From Marifrigoribacter sp047730175 (GTDB lineage Bacteria > Bacteroidota > Bacteroidia > Flavobacteriales > Flavobacteriaceae), in contig NZ_CP159833.1 of assembly GCF_047730175.1 (NCBI RefSeq), positions 310,001 to 374,000 on the forward strand: a stretch of DNA of 64,000 nucleotides, given 5' to 3'. The notes beneath the pieces are model-generated. The model saw nothing but the letters and a program-made list of their open reading frames with translations, was not told the DNA's origin and searched no databases. Positions 13,656 through 22,727 of the stretch are shown piece after piece. The first letter of the stretch is position 1, and every line of letters starts with the position of its first letter. The position numbers and the translations under genes are program-made.

Positions 13656-14675
13656 ATGCGTGAAGCTTCATTTGCTAAGCAAAATAAAGACAAATGGTTA
13701 AAATTTGAAAGCGTTCTTAAGAATAATGTTTCAATAGATCCAGATGAACTTAGTGCCTTGTACATTGAAGTGACAGATCACTTAAGTTACGCTCAAACTT
13801 TCTACCCTAACAGCAACACACTAAGGTACTTAAATGGTATTTCTGCTTTTGCACATCAAAAAATATATAAAACAAAAAGAGAGTCCCGTTCTCGCATTAT
13901 CACATTTTACACCCAGGAATTCCCATTATTTTTCTCAAAATACCACAAACAATTAGCAATTACATTCATTACTTTCTTACTATTTTCAATAATTGGAGCC
14001 TATTCTGCAGCAACAGATCAAAACTTTGTACGACTTATTTTAGGGGATGGATATGTAAATATGACACTTACCAACATAGAAAAAGGAGATCCTATGGCGG
14101 TGTATAAAGAAATGGGAGAAATGAATATGTTTCTAGGGATTACAATTAATAATATAAGAGTGGCTTTAATGGCTTTTTCCTTCGGAATGCTTCTCAGTTT
14201 AGGCACCTTGTACATTATCATGAGTAATGCTATTATGCTTGGATCATTTCAGTATTTCTTTTACGATCAAGGATTGCTATGGGAATCGGTTCGAACCATA
14301 TGGATTCATGGTACCATAGAAATATCTGTTATTATTATAGCAGGCTGCGCTGGATTGGTCTTAGGAAACAGTATCTTGTTTCCTGGCACTTATACAAGAT
14401 TACAATCTTTTGTAAGAGGTGCTAAAGACGGACTTAAAATAGTATTGAGCACCATTCCATTTTTTATCATTGCTGGATTTTTAGAAGGATTTGTTACCAG
14501 ACATACCGAAATGCCAGATTGGCTAGCAATAATTATTATTGGAGGTTCTTTGAGCCTTATCTTATTTTATTATGTGATGTACCCCATAAAACTTAAAAGA
14601 AAACATGAATCGAGCATGCTAAAAAGTGTGTCGCTTAATAAAATCACTACTAGCGAACAGCATGTGACCCGTTAA
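13656..14675 (+). CDS. stage II sporulation protein M-like (DUF95) membrane protein
   Basis: A 339-residue integral membrane protein: an N-terminal helical cytoplasmic part of about 100 residues, then five to six membrane helices with the SpoIIM-family segment NMTLTNIEKGDPMAVYKEMG and the conserved IHGTIEISVIIIAG near residue 220. No sporulation is implied in this phylum; the family usually travels with RDD, MoxR and DUF58 genes, as here. The last 22 codons (from 14605) are formed by a dispersed repeat that also occurs at 24115, 26298 and 62863, so the C-terminus was probably remodelled by repeat insertion. Confidence 0.85.
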   Translation: MREASFAKQNKDKWLKFESVLKNNVSIDPDELSALYIEVTDHLSYAQTFYPNSNTLRYLNGISAFAHQKIYKTKRESRSRIITFYTQEFPLFFSKYHKQLAITFITFLLFSIIGAYSAATDQNFVRLILGDGYVNMTLTNIEKGDPMAVYKEMGEMNMFLGITINNIRVALMAFSFGMLLSLGTLYIIMSNAIMLGSFQYFFYDQGLLWESVRTIWIHGTIEISVIIIAGCAGLVLGNSILFPGTYTRLQSFVRGAKDGLKIVLSTIPFFIIAGFLEGFVTRHTEMPDWLAIIIIGGSLSLILFYYVMYPIKLKRKHESSMLKSVSLNKITTSEQHVTR

Positions 14676-14697
14676 TACAAATAATAAAGACACATGA
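14605..14697 (+). repeat. dispersed repeat, copy A (inside and after the SpoIIM-like gene)
   Basis: Begins ATGAATCGAGCATGCTAAAA, contains TAGCGAACAGCATGTGACCC and ends AAAGACACATGAAG. It is about 93 bases and aligns end to end with copy B (24115-24207). It supplies the 3' end of the upstream reading frame and its right edge contains the start codon of the next gene (14694). Confidence 0.75.
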
Positions 14698-15560
14698 AGG
14701 ATTTAATCAACTTTAAGAAACAAAGAGAATTAGGAGACATTTTAACTGATACGTTTGCATTTATCCGTTCCGAATGGAAAGCACTCTTTGGAATGATTTT
14801 TAAATTAGCAGGACCTGCTTTAGTCATCGTATTGATCGCATATATTTACTATATGCAAACGACACTAGGAAGCATGGGTACTGCTGATTTTTTAGGTTCA
14901 GGTGTTTTTACGTTTAGTTTTGCAATCGCTTTATTTATATTACTAATTGCTGGCATTGTTTACAACTCTTTTTTATATGGAACGGTCATAAGCTATATTA
15001 AATCATATATTAAAAATGAGGGTGAAATAAACAAGGATGAAATCTCTTCCGAGGTTAAAAAAAACTTCCTTGGTTTATTGGGTATAAGTATTTTGGCTGG
15101 GCTTATGGTTGGAGTCGGAGTTATATTTTGTTTCATTCCTGGAATTTATCTTGCAGTAGCCTTATCTACTGTGTATTGTATTTACATTTTTGAAGGTAAA
15201 GACGTAATCGAGAGTATTAGTTATTGTTTTAACCTAATTAAAGAAAACTGGTGGATGACCTTTATTACTCTTTTTGTGATGGGTCTCATATATTATTTTG
15301 TGTTAATTGTTTTTCAAATACCTCAGTATATTTATTTTTTCATCAAAGCTTTGACCTCAGCACAAACTAGCTCTGTAGATCCAGCTGATATGTTCGATTG
15401 GGTCTATGTTGCGCTAAGTACCATAGGTATTATTGCTCAATACCTTTTACTTACTATTATGGTAATTTGTACCGTTTTTGTGTATTTCAATTTAAATGAA
15501 AAGAAAAACTTTACAGGCACTATGGAAACGATCGAATCATTAGGCGACTCTCAAGAATAA
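14694..15560 (+). CDS. polytopic membrane protein of the MoxR/DUF58 operon
   Basis: An unnamed 288-residue membrane protein with about six hydrophobic segments. An N-terminal LGDILTDTFAFIRSEWKALF segment resembles membrane proteins of the glycerophosphodiesterase-membrane-domain or DUF975 type, but I cannot fix the family. GVGVIFCFIPGIYLAVALST near residue 143 is the most family-like stretch. It sits 18 bases after the SpoIIM-like gene and 3 bases before the DUF4129 gene, so it belongs to the operon. Its ATG lies at the edge of dispersed repeat copy A. Confidence 0.75.
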   Translation: MKDLINFKKQRELGDILTDTFAFIRSEWKALFGMIFKLAGPALVIVLIAYIYYMQTTLGSMGTADFLGSGVFTFSFAIALFILLIAGIVYNSFLYGTVISYIKSYIKNEGEINKDEISSEVKKNFLGLLGISILAGLMVGVGVIFCFIPGIYLAVALSTVYCIYIFEGKDVIESISYCFNLIKENWWMTFITLFVMGLIYYFVLIVFQIPQYIYFFIKALTSAQTSSVDPADMFDWVYVALSTIGIIAQYLLLTIMVICTVFVYFNLNEKKNFTGTMETIESLGDSQE

Positions 15561-15563
15561 TCT

Positions 15564-16331
15564 ATGAAATATCTCATTTCACTTATAACTTTATTTTTTA
15601 TTTTTTCTGAAATACATGCTGAAACGATTCCTCAGGATAGTATTTCAGCACAGAAGAAAGAAGTGCGTTATGATAGCGATGGAAAGGTAAATCCAATTGA
15701 ATTTAATACAACTGAAATTGAATCGTATAAAAAGGATTCAGCCTTCGATTATACAGAAAAAGTAGTCGAAGAAAATTGGTGGACCAGTTTTACAAAATGG
15801 GTAAAAGATGTTTGGAATCGTTTTTGGCATTGGGTATTTGGTGACTATGAAGACAATGGAATCATTGCTTTTTTTATAGGCATTCTCCCCTATCTTATCA
15901 TCATTGGACTCATCTTCTTTATAGCTTGGTTATTTTATAAATTAAACCCTGGAGCGAGACTTTTAAAATCGAAAGAAGCTCCCGAAATGTTTTTCACTGA
16001 AGAAGAAGAAATTATAAAATCGAAAGACATTCAAGTGTTAATCAATAAAGCATTAGATAAAAAAGATTTCAGATTGGCAGTTCGCTATTATTATCTATTA
16101 CTACTAAAAAACCTAACAGATGTAAATCTTATAGAATATGAATTCGATAAAACAAATAATGATTATTTAAAAGAAATTACCTCAAAAGCCATCAATCAGA
16201 ATTTTGAAAAAGCAACGCTTTTATACGATTATATCTGGTATGGAAACTTTTCTGTTTCTGAAAATGATTTTTATAAAGCGCAACAGGTGTTTAAAAATAT
16301 AGACCTTCAAATCAAAGAAACACATGGGTAG
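15564..16331 (+). CDS. DUF4129 domain-containing protein
   Basis: The protein starts with a cleavable signal (MKYLISLITLFFIFSEIHAE), continues with a Trp-rich periplasmic stretch (EENWWTSFTKWVKDVWNRFWHWVFG), one membrane helix at about residues 107-130, and a cytoplasmic C-terminal DUF4129 region with the conserved DFRLAVRYYYLLLLKNL. DUF4129 proteins accompany transglutaminase, MoxR and DUF58 genes; the function is unknown. It overlaps the next gene by 8 bases, which suggests coupled translation. Confidence 0.83.
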   Translation: MKYLISLITLFFIFSEIHAETIPQDSISAQKKEVRYDSDGKVNPIEFNTTEIESYKKDSAFDYTEKVVEENWWTSFTKWVKDVWNRFWHWVFGDYEDNGIIAFFIGILPYLIIIGLIFFIAWLFYKLNPGARLLKSKEAPEMFFTEEEEIIKSKDIQVLINKALDKKDFRLAVRYYYLLLLKNLTDVNLIEYEFDKTNNDYLKEITSKAINQNFEKATLLYDYIWYGNFSVSENDFYKAQQVFKNIDLQIKETHG

Positions 16332-17541
16332 ATTTCAAAAAACACTACTCGTTGGATTTTTAATCGTCATTGCAGGTTTTATTTACTTGGAAGCAACAAA
16401 ACCAATGCCTATTAATTGGTATCCAAGTTATAATAATGAAGATAAGATTCCTTATGGAACCCATGTTTTATTCAAGGTATTAGAAGACACTTTTTTAGAA
16501 AATATAACCGAAATAACTCAATCTCCTTTTGAAAAATTACAAGATTCACTTCAGGAAGGAAATTATATTTTTATCAATGATCAAATTGGTTTTGATGAAG
16601 CAGAACAGGATAAAATGTTGAATTGGATTTCAAAAGGAAATTCAGTATTTATTGCTTCAAATTATATTAGTAAAAACTTACTTGACACCTTAAAATTAAA
16701 AAAGAATACAGCTGTTTTATTAAATAAAATTGGAACTGAACCATTACTTAACTTAGTCAACAAAGATTTAAAATCTAAAACTCCGTATCATATTAAAAGA
16801 GATTTGAGGCTTAGTTATTTTGAAGAGATTGATACCTTAAGTCATACCGTTTTAGGAGTTACTCAGGTGTATAATGATACTTTAAAAATTACAAAACCAT
16901 TAGTGAATTTTATCAAAGCACCGGTAGGTAATGGTTTCATATACATTCATACACAACCTGAAATTTTCACCAATTACTTTTTATTGATCGATGACAATGC
17001 TACCTATACGCAACAGGTGCTTTCCTATATCAATAATGGAAAACTCCTGTTATGGGATCGGCATTATAAATCTGGAAAAAGAATTAATCTTTCTCCTTTG
17101 CATATTTTATTCAGCAATAAATATTTAAAATGGGCCTATTATTTTGTGCTTATAGGAGCCTTCCTTTTTGTTATATTTGAAGGAAAACGGAAACAACGAA
17201 GCATCCCAATTGTAGCTCCATTAACTAATAAAACCTACGAATACACAAGGACCATTTCGGGAATGTATCTCGATAAAAAAGAAAATCATAAAATTGCGCA
17301 AAAACAAATCGCCCTATTTTTTGAATTTATACGTACCCGATTACGTGTTCCCACTGAACACATAAACAGTCGATTTTTTAATGCTGTGGCATCCCGAACT
17401 GGAAATGACATGGAAACCACAAAAAATCTATTTACTTTTATTGAAAAAGTACAGCATCAACAAGATACCTCTCAGAGCGAGCTTATAAAATTATACGAAG
17501 AAATCACCGTATTTAAAAAGAACACCGATGGAAGAACCTGA
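16324..17541 (+). CDS. DUF4350 domain-containing protein
   Basis: 405 residues: an N-terminal membrane anchor (about 7-25), an extracytoplasmic domain of some 240 residues (NWYPSYNNEDKIPYGTHVLF at the start is typical of DUF4350; the fold resembles GldG/ABC-type auxiliary domains), a second membrane helix around 272-288 and a C-terminal cytoplasmic part. Overlaps on both sides (8 and 14 bases) tie it to the DUF4129 and MoxR genes. Its role is not established; in this cluster it is presumed to be a partner of the MoxR ATPase. Confidence 0.8.
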   Translation: MGRFQKTLLVGFLIVIAGFIYLEATKPMPINWYPSYNNEDKIPYGTHVLFKVLEDTFLENITEITQSPFEKLQDSLQEGNYIFINDQIGFDEAEQDKMLNWISKGNSVFIASNYISKNLLDTLKLKKNTAVLLNKIGTEPLLNLVNKDLKSKTPYHIKRDLRLSYFEEIDTLSHTVLGVTQVYNDTLKITKPLVNFIKAPVGNGFIYIHTQPEIFTNYFLLIDDNATYTQQVLSYINNGKLLLWDRHYKSGKRINLSPLHILFSNKYLKWAYYFVLIGAFLFVIFEGKRKQRSIPIVAPLTNKTYEYTRTISGMYLDKKENHKIAQKQIALFFEFIRTRLRVPTEHINSRFFNAVASRTGNDMETTKNLFTFIEKVQHQQDTSQSELIKLYEEITVFKKNTDGRT

Positions 17542-18526
17542 ATTACAAAACGAAGAATTACATTTTAACAATCGTATCCCTTTAGAACAACTAAAAGAAA
17601 AAGTTGAAGCCATAAAAACGCAACTCAATAAGATCATTATTGGGCAAGAAGATTTTATAGAGCTCTTAATTGTAGCCCTTTTAGCAGATGGTCATGTATT
17701 AATAGAAGGTGTGCCAGGCATTGCTAAAACGATTACAGCAAAATTATTTTCTAAGACATTGAAAACAGGCTTTAGTAGGATACAATTTACGCCCGATTTA
17801 ATGCCGAGTGATATTTTAGGAACGTCCATTCTGAATATGAAAAGTTCAGAATTTGAATATAAAAAAGGTCCTATTTTTTCTAATGTTATATTAATAGATG
17901 AAATTAATAGAGCTCCAGCAAAAACACAGGCAGCTTTATTTGAAGTAATGGAAGAAAGACAGGTTACTATTGATGGACATAGATACAAAATGGAATATCC
18001 GTTTATGGTATTAGCTACTCAAAATCCTATAGAACAAGAAGGAACTTATGCTCTGCCTGAAGCTCAATTGGATCGATTTCTTTTTAAAATAAAAGTGGCT
18101 TATCCAACCCTTTCAGATGAAGTAACCATACTTAAAACACATCATGAACGGAAAATGAAAATTCCACAAGATTCGATTGAAGGTGTTTTATCGCCAGAAG
18201 ATTTAATGGTATTACGCTCTCATATTCAAAACATACTAATAGAAGAAAAAATATTTACATACATCGCTCAAATAGTTGATAAAACTAGAAATCATTCTCA
18301 TTTGTATTTAGGAGGTTCTCCAAGAGCATCCTTAGCAATTATGAATGCATCAAAAGCATTTGCAGCAATGAATGGTAGAGATTTTGTAACCCCAGATGAT
18401 GTAAAGAGATCGTTGAATCCAGTTTTAGGACATCGTATTATTTTATCACCAGAACGTGAAATGGAAGGTATGACTCCAGAAACTGTTATCGATATGATAG
18501 CTCAATCCATAGAAATTCCTCGATAA
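17528..18526 (+). CDS. MoxR family AAA+ ATPase
   Basis: A 332-residue AAA+ protein. Walker A is GVPGIAKT (residues 61-68, with the Ala typical of MoxR), Walker B is VILIDEINRAPAKTQAALFE, sensor region LATQNPIEQEGTYALPEAQLD and the C-terminal lid GGSPRASLAI. MoxR ATPases act as chaperones for metal or protein-complex assembly and almost always pair with a von Willebrand-like or DUF58 protein, which follows here without spacing. The start overlaps the DUF4350 gene by 14 bases. Confidence 0.93.
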   Translation: MEEPELQNEELHFNNRIPLEQLKEKVEAIKTQLNKIIIGQEDFIELLIVALLADGHVLIEGVPGIAKTITAKLFSKTLKTGFSRIQFTPDLMPSDILGTSILNMKSSEFEYKKGPIFSNVILIDEINRAPAKTQAALFEVMEERQVTIDGHRYKMEYPFMVLATQNPIEQEGTYALPEAQLDRFLFKIKVAYPTLSDEVTILKTHHERKMKIPQDSIEGVLSPEDLMVLRSHIQNILIEEKIFTYIAQIVDKTRNHSHLYLGGSPRASLAIMNASKAFAAMNGRDFVTPDDVKRSLNPVLGHRIILSPEREMEGMTPETVIDMIAQSIEIPR

Positions 18527-19858
18527 GTGATCGCATTTATAAAATCATTTTTTCTAAGTCAACGGTTCTTTATTGTACTATCAATAATTGCTGTGCTTTT
18601 TTTAATATCGTATTGGATTCCAAATATATACGGTATTATTTGGCTATTAGTCTATGGTTTTTTATTGGTTCTTCTTCTTGAAGCAAGTATGCTTTTCAGT
18701 AATAAAGGTATTAAGGGAGAGCGCATTTTACCTGAAAAGTTTTCAAACAGTGATGAAAATGAAATCATTATTCAATTCAGTAATAACTATTCATTTAAGA
18801 TAGATATATCTGTGATTGATGAGCTTCCTGTTCAGTTTCAGAAAAGAGACTTTATAAAAATTATTCAAATTGCTGGGAAACATAGAAGTTCCTTCCAATA
18901 TAATGTACGACCCGTCGATAGAGGAGAATATATATTTGGAAATTTAAACTGTTATGTGACTTCAAATATTGGATTGATTAAAAGGCGGTTTACATTCAAC
19001 AAAGAACAATTGGTAAAAGTATATCCTTCTTTTATCCAAATGAAGAAATATGATTTTCTTGCTATTGACAATCGACTCACACAATACGGTTTAAAAAAGA
19101 TAAGAAGAATAGGCCATACACTTGAATTTGAGCAAATAAAAGAATACATCATAGGAGATGATGTGAGAACTGTTAATTGGAAAGCTACGGCAAAACGAGG
19201 ACAGTTAATGGTCAATCAATACCAAGACGAAAAGATGCAGCCTATCTATTCTATTATTGATACGAGTAGAGTGATGAAAATGCCTTTTGAAGGATTAAAA
19301 TTAGTAGATTATGCTATAAATAGTGCCTTAGCATTTTCAAATATCGCTTTAAAAAAAGGAGATAAAGTAGGGATGGTTGATTTTTCAAATAAAGTGGGTA
19401 GTTATTTACCTGCTCAAGCAAAGAAAACCTACCTCAATAATATATTAGACACTCTATATAATATAGAAACTAAGTTTTTAGATTCCGATTTTGGGGTATT
19501 ACAAAGTTTGGTGAGAAGAAGAATTACACACAGGAGTTTACTTTTATTATATACCAATTTTGAACACATCTCATCACTTCATAGGCAACTTCCTTATTTA
19601 AAAGCGATTTCAAAAAAACATGTATTAGTGGTTATCTTTTTTGAAAATACTGAATTGCATAGTTTAAGTCAGACAAAAGCAGAAAGTATTCCTGAAATCT
19701 ATGACCAAACCATTGCCCAACAATTTGAATTCGATAAGAAACTAATGGTAAGGGAACTTCAACAAAGAGGGATACAGACCGTATTAACTTCACCTCAAGA
19801 CCTAACTGTGAATACGATCAATAAGTACTTAGAGATAAAGGCAAAAGGCTTACTTTAA
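18527..19858 (+). CDS. DUF58 domain-containing protein
   Basis: 443 residues with two N-terminal membrane helices (about 9-28 and 33-52) and the DUF58 core around residues 190-245 (RIGHTLEFEQIKEYIIGDDV and RTVNWKATAKRG). The following vWA-like region carries IIDTSRVM (a partial MIDAS). The start codon is GTG directly after the TAA of the moxR gene (TAAGTG), so translation is probably coupled. It is the last gene of the operon; no clear terminator follows. Confidence 0.9.
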   Translation: MIAFIKSFFLSQRFFIVLSIIAVLFLISYWIPNIYGIIWLLVYGFLLVLLLEASMLFSNKGIKGERILPEKFSNSDENEIIIQFSNNYSFKIDISVIDELPVQFQKRDFIKIIQIAGKHRSSFQYNVRPVDRGEYIFGNLNCYVTSNIGLIKRRFTFNKEQLVKVYPSFIQMKKYDFLAIDNRLTQYGLKKIRRIGHTLEFEQIKEYIIGDDVRTVNWKATAKRGQLMVNQYQDEKMQPIYSIIDTSRVMKMPFEGLKLVDYAINSALAFSNIALKKGDKVGMVDFSNKVGSYLPAQAKKTYLNNILDTLYNIETKFLDSDFGVLQSLVRRRITHRSLLLLYTNFEHISSLHRQLPYLKAISKKHVLVVIFFENTELHSLSQTKAESIPEIYDQTIAQQFEFDKKLMVRELQQRGIQTVLTSPQDLTVNTINKYLEIKAKGLL

Positions 19859-19986
19859 TTGCTTTGTGCTACAATAATTACAATTCATCTTCAAGATTTT
19901 ACAACTGAGTACTTTATTTTATGTAATAAAGAGGTTTGACCGCATCTTTGTACAAGAAATTAATAACAAATCAAAAACATACCCTT

Positions 19987-20424
19987 ATGAAAACTATTCT
20001 TTTTACCATCGCATTATCAGTATCATCTCTTTTTATCTCTGCACAATCAGATACAAATGAAACAATAGTAACTAGTGAAGGAACAACAATTACTGTGACA
20101 GTTACCTTACAAGGAACTGCTGGAACTGTTTTATTTTCATTGCACAATGAATCTACTTTTATGAAAAACCCATTAGAGGCAAAGGGTAATGGCATTGTAG
20201 ATGGAAAATCTACAGTTACTTTTGAAAATATACAACCAGGAATTTATGGAATTATTATTTTACACGATAAAAATGATAATAAAAGAATGGATTTTCAAGA
20301 CAATGGAATGCCAATGGAAGCCTTTGGAATGTCAAATAATGTAATGAGTTTTGGACCACCACAATGGAGTGACGCAAAGTTTACTGTTGAAAATACTCCT
20401 CTTGAAATGGAAATTAGATTATAA
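19987..20424 (+). CDS. DUF2141 domain-containing secreted protein
   Basis: The start at 19987 gives a Sec signal peptide (MKTILFTIALSVSSLFISAQ); an in-frame ATG 51 bases upstream adds no signal-like sequence. The mature part of about 125 residues fits DUF2141: PGIYGIIILHDKNDNKRMDF with the acidic, Ca-binding-like DKNDNKRMD, then NGMPMEAFGMSNN. Function unknown; likely periplasmic or exported. A CATCTTTG element (19943-19950) is a possible -7 box and a terminator follows at 20443. Confidence 0.87.
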   Translation: MKTILFTIALSVSSLFISAQSDTNETIVTSEGTTITVTVTLQGTAGTVLFSLHNESTFMKNPLEAKGNGIVDGKSTVTFENIQPGIYGIIILHDKNDNKRMDFQDNGMPMEAFGMSNNVMSFGPPQWSDAKFTVENTPLEMEIRL

Positions 20425-20442
20425 AAAATAGTTGAGTTTAAT

Positions 20443-20473
20443 AAATCCGATGCATACATGTATCGGATTTTTT
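20443..20473 (+). terminator. intrinsic terminator after the DUF2141 gene
   Basis: AAATCCGAT (20443-20451) pairs with ATCGGATTT (20462-20470), followed by a run of T. It lies 18 bases after the stop. Confidence 0.8.
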
Positions 20474-20555
20474 GCTATAGACAAATTCTAATTAAATTAC
20501 ATTTTGCATAGATATTATCAATACATGTTGTATTATTGTATTAAAGACATTCAAT

Positions 20556-21491
20556 ATGACAATTACACAATTAAAATATGTTTTAGCTGTCGCTGAGTAT
20601 CAAAATTTCACAAAGGCAGCTCAAAAAACTTTTGTAACCCAGCCTACCTTAAGTATGCAAATACAAAAATTAGAAGAAGAGCTAGATATATTAATATTTA
20701 ATAGAGGAAAAAAACCAATAGAGCTTACTGAGATAGGAAAAAAGATCGTTTCTCAAGCAAGAAATATTGTAAATGAAGCCTCTAGGATGAAGGATGTAGT
20801 AGATCAAGAAAAAGGCTTTATTGGAGGTGAATTTAAACTAGGAATCATTCCTACGATTATGCCAACCTTATTACCTATGTTTTTAAAGAATTTCACTAAT
20901 AAATATCCTAAAGTTCATTTAAAAATAGAAGAACTCAATACGCAAGAAATTATTTCAAAAATAAATGATGGGCATTTAGATGCTGCGATTGCAGCTACAC
21001 CTTTAAATCAAGAAAGAATAAAAGAACGTGTTCTTTATTTTGAACCCTTTGTAGGTTATGTACCAGAAAATCACCGTTTATATTCAAATAAAAAAATTGA
21101 TAGCGAAGATTTAGATATTGATGACATTCTATTATTAGAAGATGGTCATTGTTTTAGAGAGGCTATCATTAATATTTGTAAAGCTTTTAAAGATAGTAAT
21201 GATGAATCGTTTCAATTAGAAAGCGGAAGTTTTGAAACCTTGATAAAATTATCGAATGAAGGTTTGGGAATGACACTACTACCCTATTTACATACCTTGG
21301 ATATTTCAAAAGAGCAACAAAAACATTTACGTTATTTTAACGAGCCTTCTCCTGCTAGAGAGGTTAGTATAATTTACAGAAAAAGTGAATTAAAAATGCA
21401 AATAGTAAATGCAATGTATGATGTAATTACGGGTGTAATAAGAGGAGCAATATCTTTTCAGGACATAAAAGTAATAAGCCCTTTAAAATAA
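20556..21491 (+). CDS. oxyR: OxyR-type LysR family peroxide sensor
   Basis: 311 residues: N-terminal winged helix (MTITQLKYVLAVAEYQNFTK, then TQPTLSMQIQKLEEELD) and a C-terminal LysR sensor domain. Cysteines fall at residues 199 and 208 in LLLEDGHCFREAIINIC, exactly the spacing and numbering of the redox pair in E. coli OxyR, so a hydrogen peroxide-responsive activator is well supported. The target is not next door: the downstream genes are leftward and unrelated to peroxide. A strong terminator follows at 21510. Confidence 0.9.
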   Translation: MTITQLKYVLAVAEYQNFTKAAQKTFVTQPTLSMQIQKLEEELDILIFNRGKKPIELTEIGKKIVSQARNIVNEASRMKDVVDQEKGFIGGEFKLGIIPTIMPTLLPMFLKNFTNKYPKVHLKIEELNTQEIISKINDGHLDAAIAATPLNQERIKERVLYFEPFVGYVPENHRLYSNKKIDSEDLDIDDILLLEDGHCFREAIINICKAFKDSNDESFQLESGSFETLIKLSNEGLGMTLLPYLHTLDISKEQQKHLRYFNEPSPAREVSIIYRKSELKMQIVNAMYDVITGVIRGAISFQDIKVISPLK

Positions 21492-21509
21492 ATTATTCTT
21501 AAAACTAAA

Positions 21510-21542
21510 AAATCCCTTAACTGACGTTAAGGGATTTTTTTA
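21510..21542. terminator. bidirectional intrinsic terminator
   Basis: AAATCCCTTAAC and GTTAAGGGATTT form a near-perfect stem with a four-base loop, flanked by A-run and T-run, between the convergent oxyR and the small gene at 21540-21737. The T-run overlaps the small gene's stop codon. Confidence 0.85.
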
Positions 21543-21737
21543 TTCTTTTAAATAAATTAAACATTGATCTAATTGGGGGTTCTGTGTAATTAAATTATTA
21601 ACCCAAATTTTTAGTTCCTCTATTTCATGAGGTAATAAGCGGGTTAACGCTTTTTTTAATTCCTTACAGAACAAGTTTACATCAAAACTAACTTTTGAAA
21701 GTACAGTTTTTGTGTAATCAAACATTGCTCTAGCCAT
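21540..21737 (-). CDS. conserved small hypothetical protein (65 aa)
   Basis: I start at 21737 (MARAMFDYTKTVLSKVSF), since the open frame upstream to 21833 is low-complexity and has no homology-like content. The 65 residues form a mainly helical protein ending LPHEIEELKIWVNNLITQNP. I recall very similar proteins in many Flavobacteriia, so it is probably a real conserved gene, but its function is unknown. The stop codon lies within the terminator T-run. Confidence 0.75.
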   Translation of the reverse strand: MARAMFDYTKTVLSKVSFDVNLFCKELKKALTRLLPHEIEELKIWVNNLITQNPQLDQCLIYLKE

Positions 21738-21854
21738 TATTGTAAATGTAAAAATTAAGTAGTTTTTTTTGTATAAGCTGAGATTTAATATTCTTTTTAA
21801 AGATAACAAAAAAAAGCTTACAATATTCTTCAAGAGGTAAAATTTAACATCTTT

Positions 21855-22652
21855 TTATCTATTATCTCCATCTAATATATTACCCAAACTTCCCAAGATA
21901 CTACCTTCACCTTTATCTTTTCCTCCACCTTTTGGAGCTGATGCCCAAACTCTTTTCGCTAACCTACTAAAAGGCAATGATTGAATATACACAGTACCGG
22001 GTCCTTTTAGTGTAGCAAAAAACATTCCTTCGCCACCAAACAATGTGTTTTTAATTCCACCAACAAACTCAATATCATACTCTACTGAATTATCAAACCC
22101 TATAATACATCCTGTATCTACTTTTAGTTTTTCTCCAGCAGCTAATTCTTTTACTGCAGTAGTTCCACCGGCATGAACAAAAGCCATTCCATCACCTTCT
22201 AATTTTTGCATGATAAAACCTTCACCACCAAATAAGCCACGACCTAATTTTTTTGAAAACTCAATTCCAATAGAAACTCCTTTGGCTGCACATAAGAATG
22301 CATCTTTCTGACAAATAAATTTATTTCCAAATTTTGTTAAGTCTATCGCAATTATTTTCCCAGGATATGGAGAAGCAAACGATACTTTCTTTTTTCCTCC
22401 TATCGTATTATAAAAGGCTGTCATAAATAAACTCTCGCCTGTCAACAATCGTTTACCAGCTCCAAATATTTTACCCATCAAACCTTGATCCTTTTGTGAA
22501 CCATCTCCAAAAATGGTTTCCATTTGTATTCCATCGTCCATCATCATAAAACTACCTGCTTCGGCTACTACTCCTTCTTCTGGATCTAATTCAATCTCAA
22601 CATATTGCATTTCTTCTCCATAAATAGTATAATCTATTTCGTGTGCTGTCAT
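21855..22652 (-). CDS. AIM24 / TIGR00266 family protein
   Basis: A 265-residue soluble beta-rich protein with the family landmarks VVAEAGSFMMMDDGIQM, GESLFMTAFYN, GEGFIMQKLEGDGMAFVHAGG and FGGEGMFFATLKGPG. Family members form a double-psi or beta-helix-like trimer; the human mitochondrial homologue AIM24 affects the MICOS complex, and the bacterial role is undefined. The C-terminal tail is Gly- and Lys-rich. It lies 75 bases from the DUF4442 gene on the same strand, so both could share a transcript. Confidence 0.9.
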   Translation of the reverse strand: MTAHEIDYTIYGEEMQYVEIELDPEEGVVAEAGSFMMMDDGIQMETIFGDGSQKDQGLMGKIFGAGKRLLTGESLFMTAFYNTIGGKKKVSFASPYPGKIIAIDLTKFGNKFICQKDAFLCAAKGVSIGIEFSKKLGRGLFGGEGFIMQKLEGDGMAFVHAGGTTAVKELAAGEKLKVDTGCIIGFDNSVEYDIEFVGGIKNTLFGGEGMFFATLKGPGTVYIQSLPFSRLAKRVWASAPKGGGKDKGEGSILGSLGNILDGDNR

Positions 22653-22727
22653 TTTAATGGTTTTTAATTTATGCTTATGAGTTGAAGATTTAGAAGCTTT
22701 GTTACATCAAATAATAAAAATTATACA

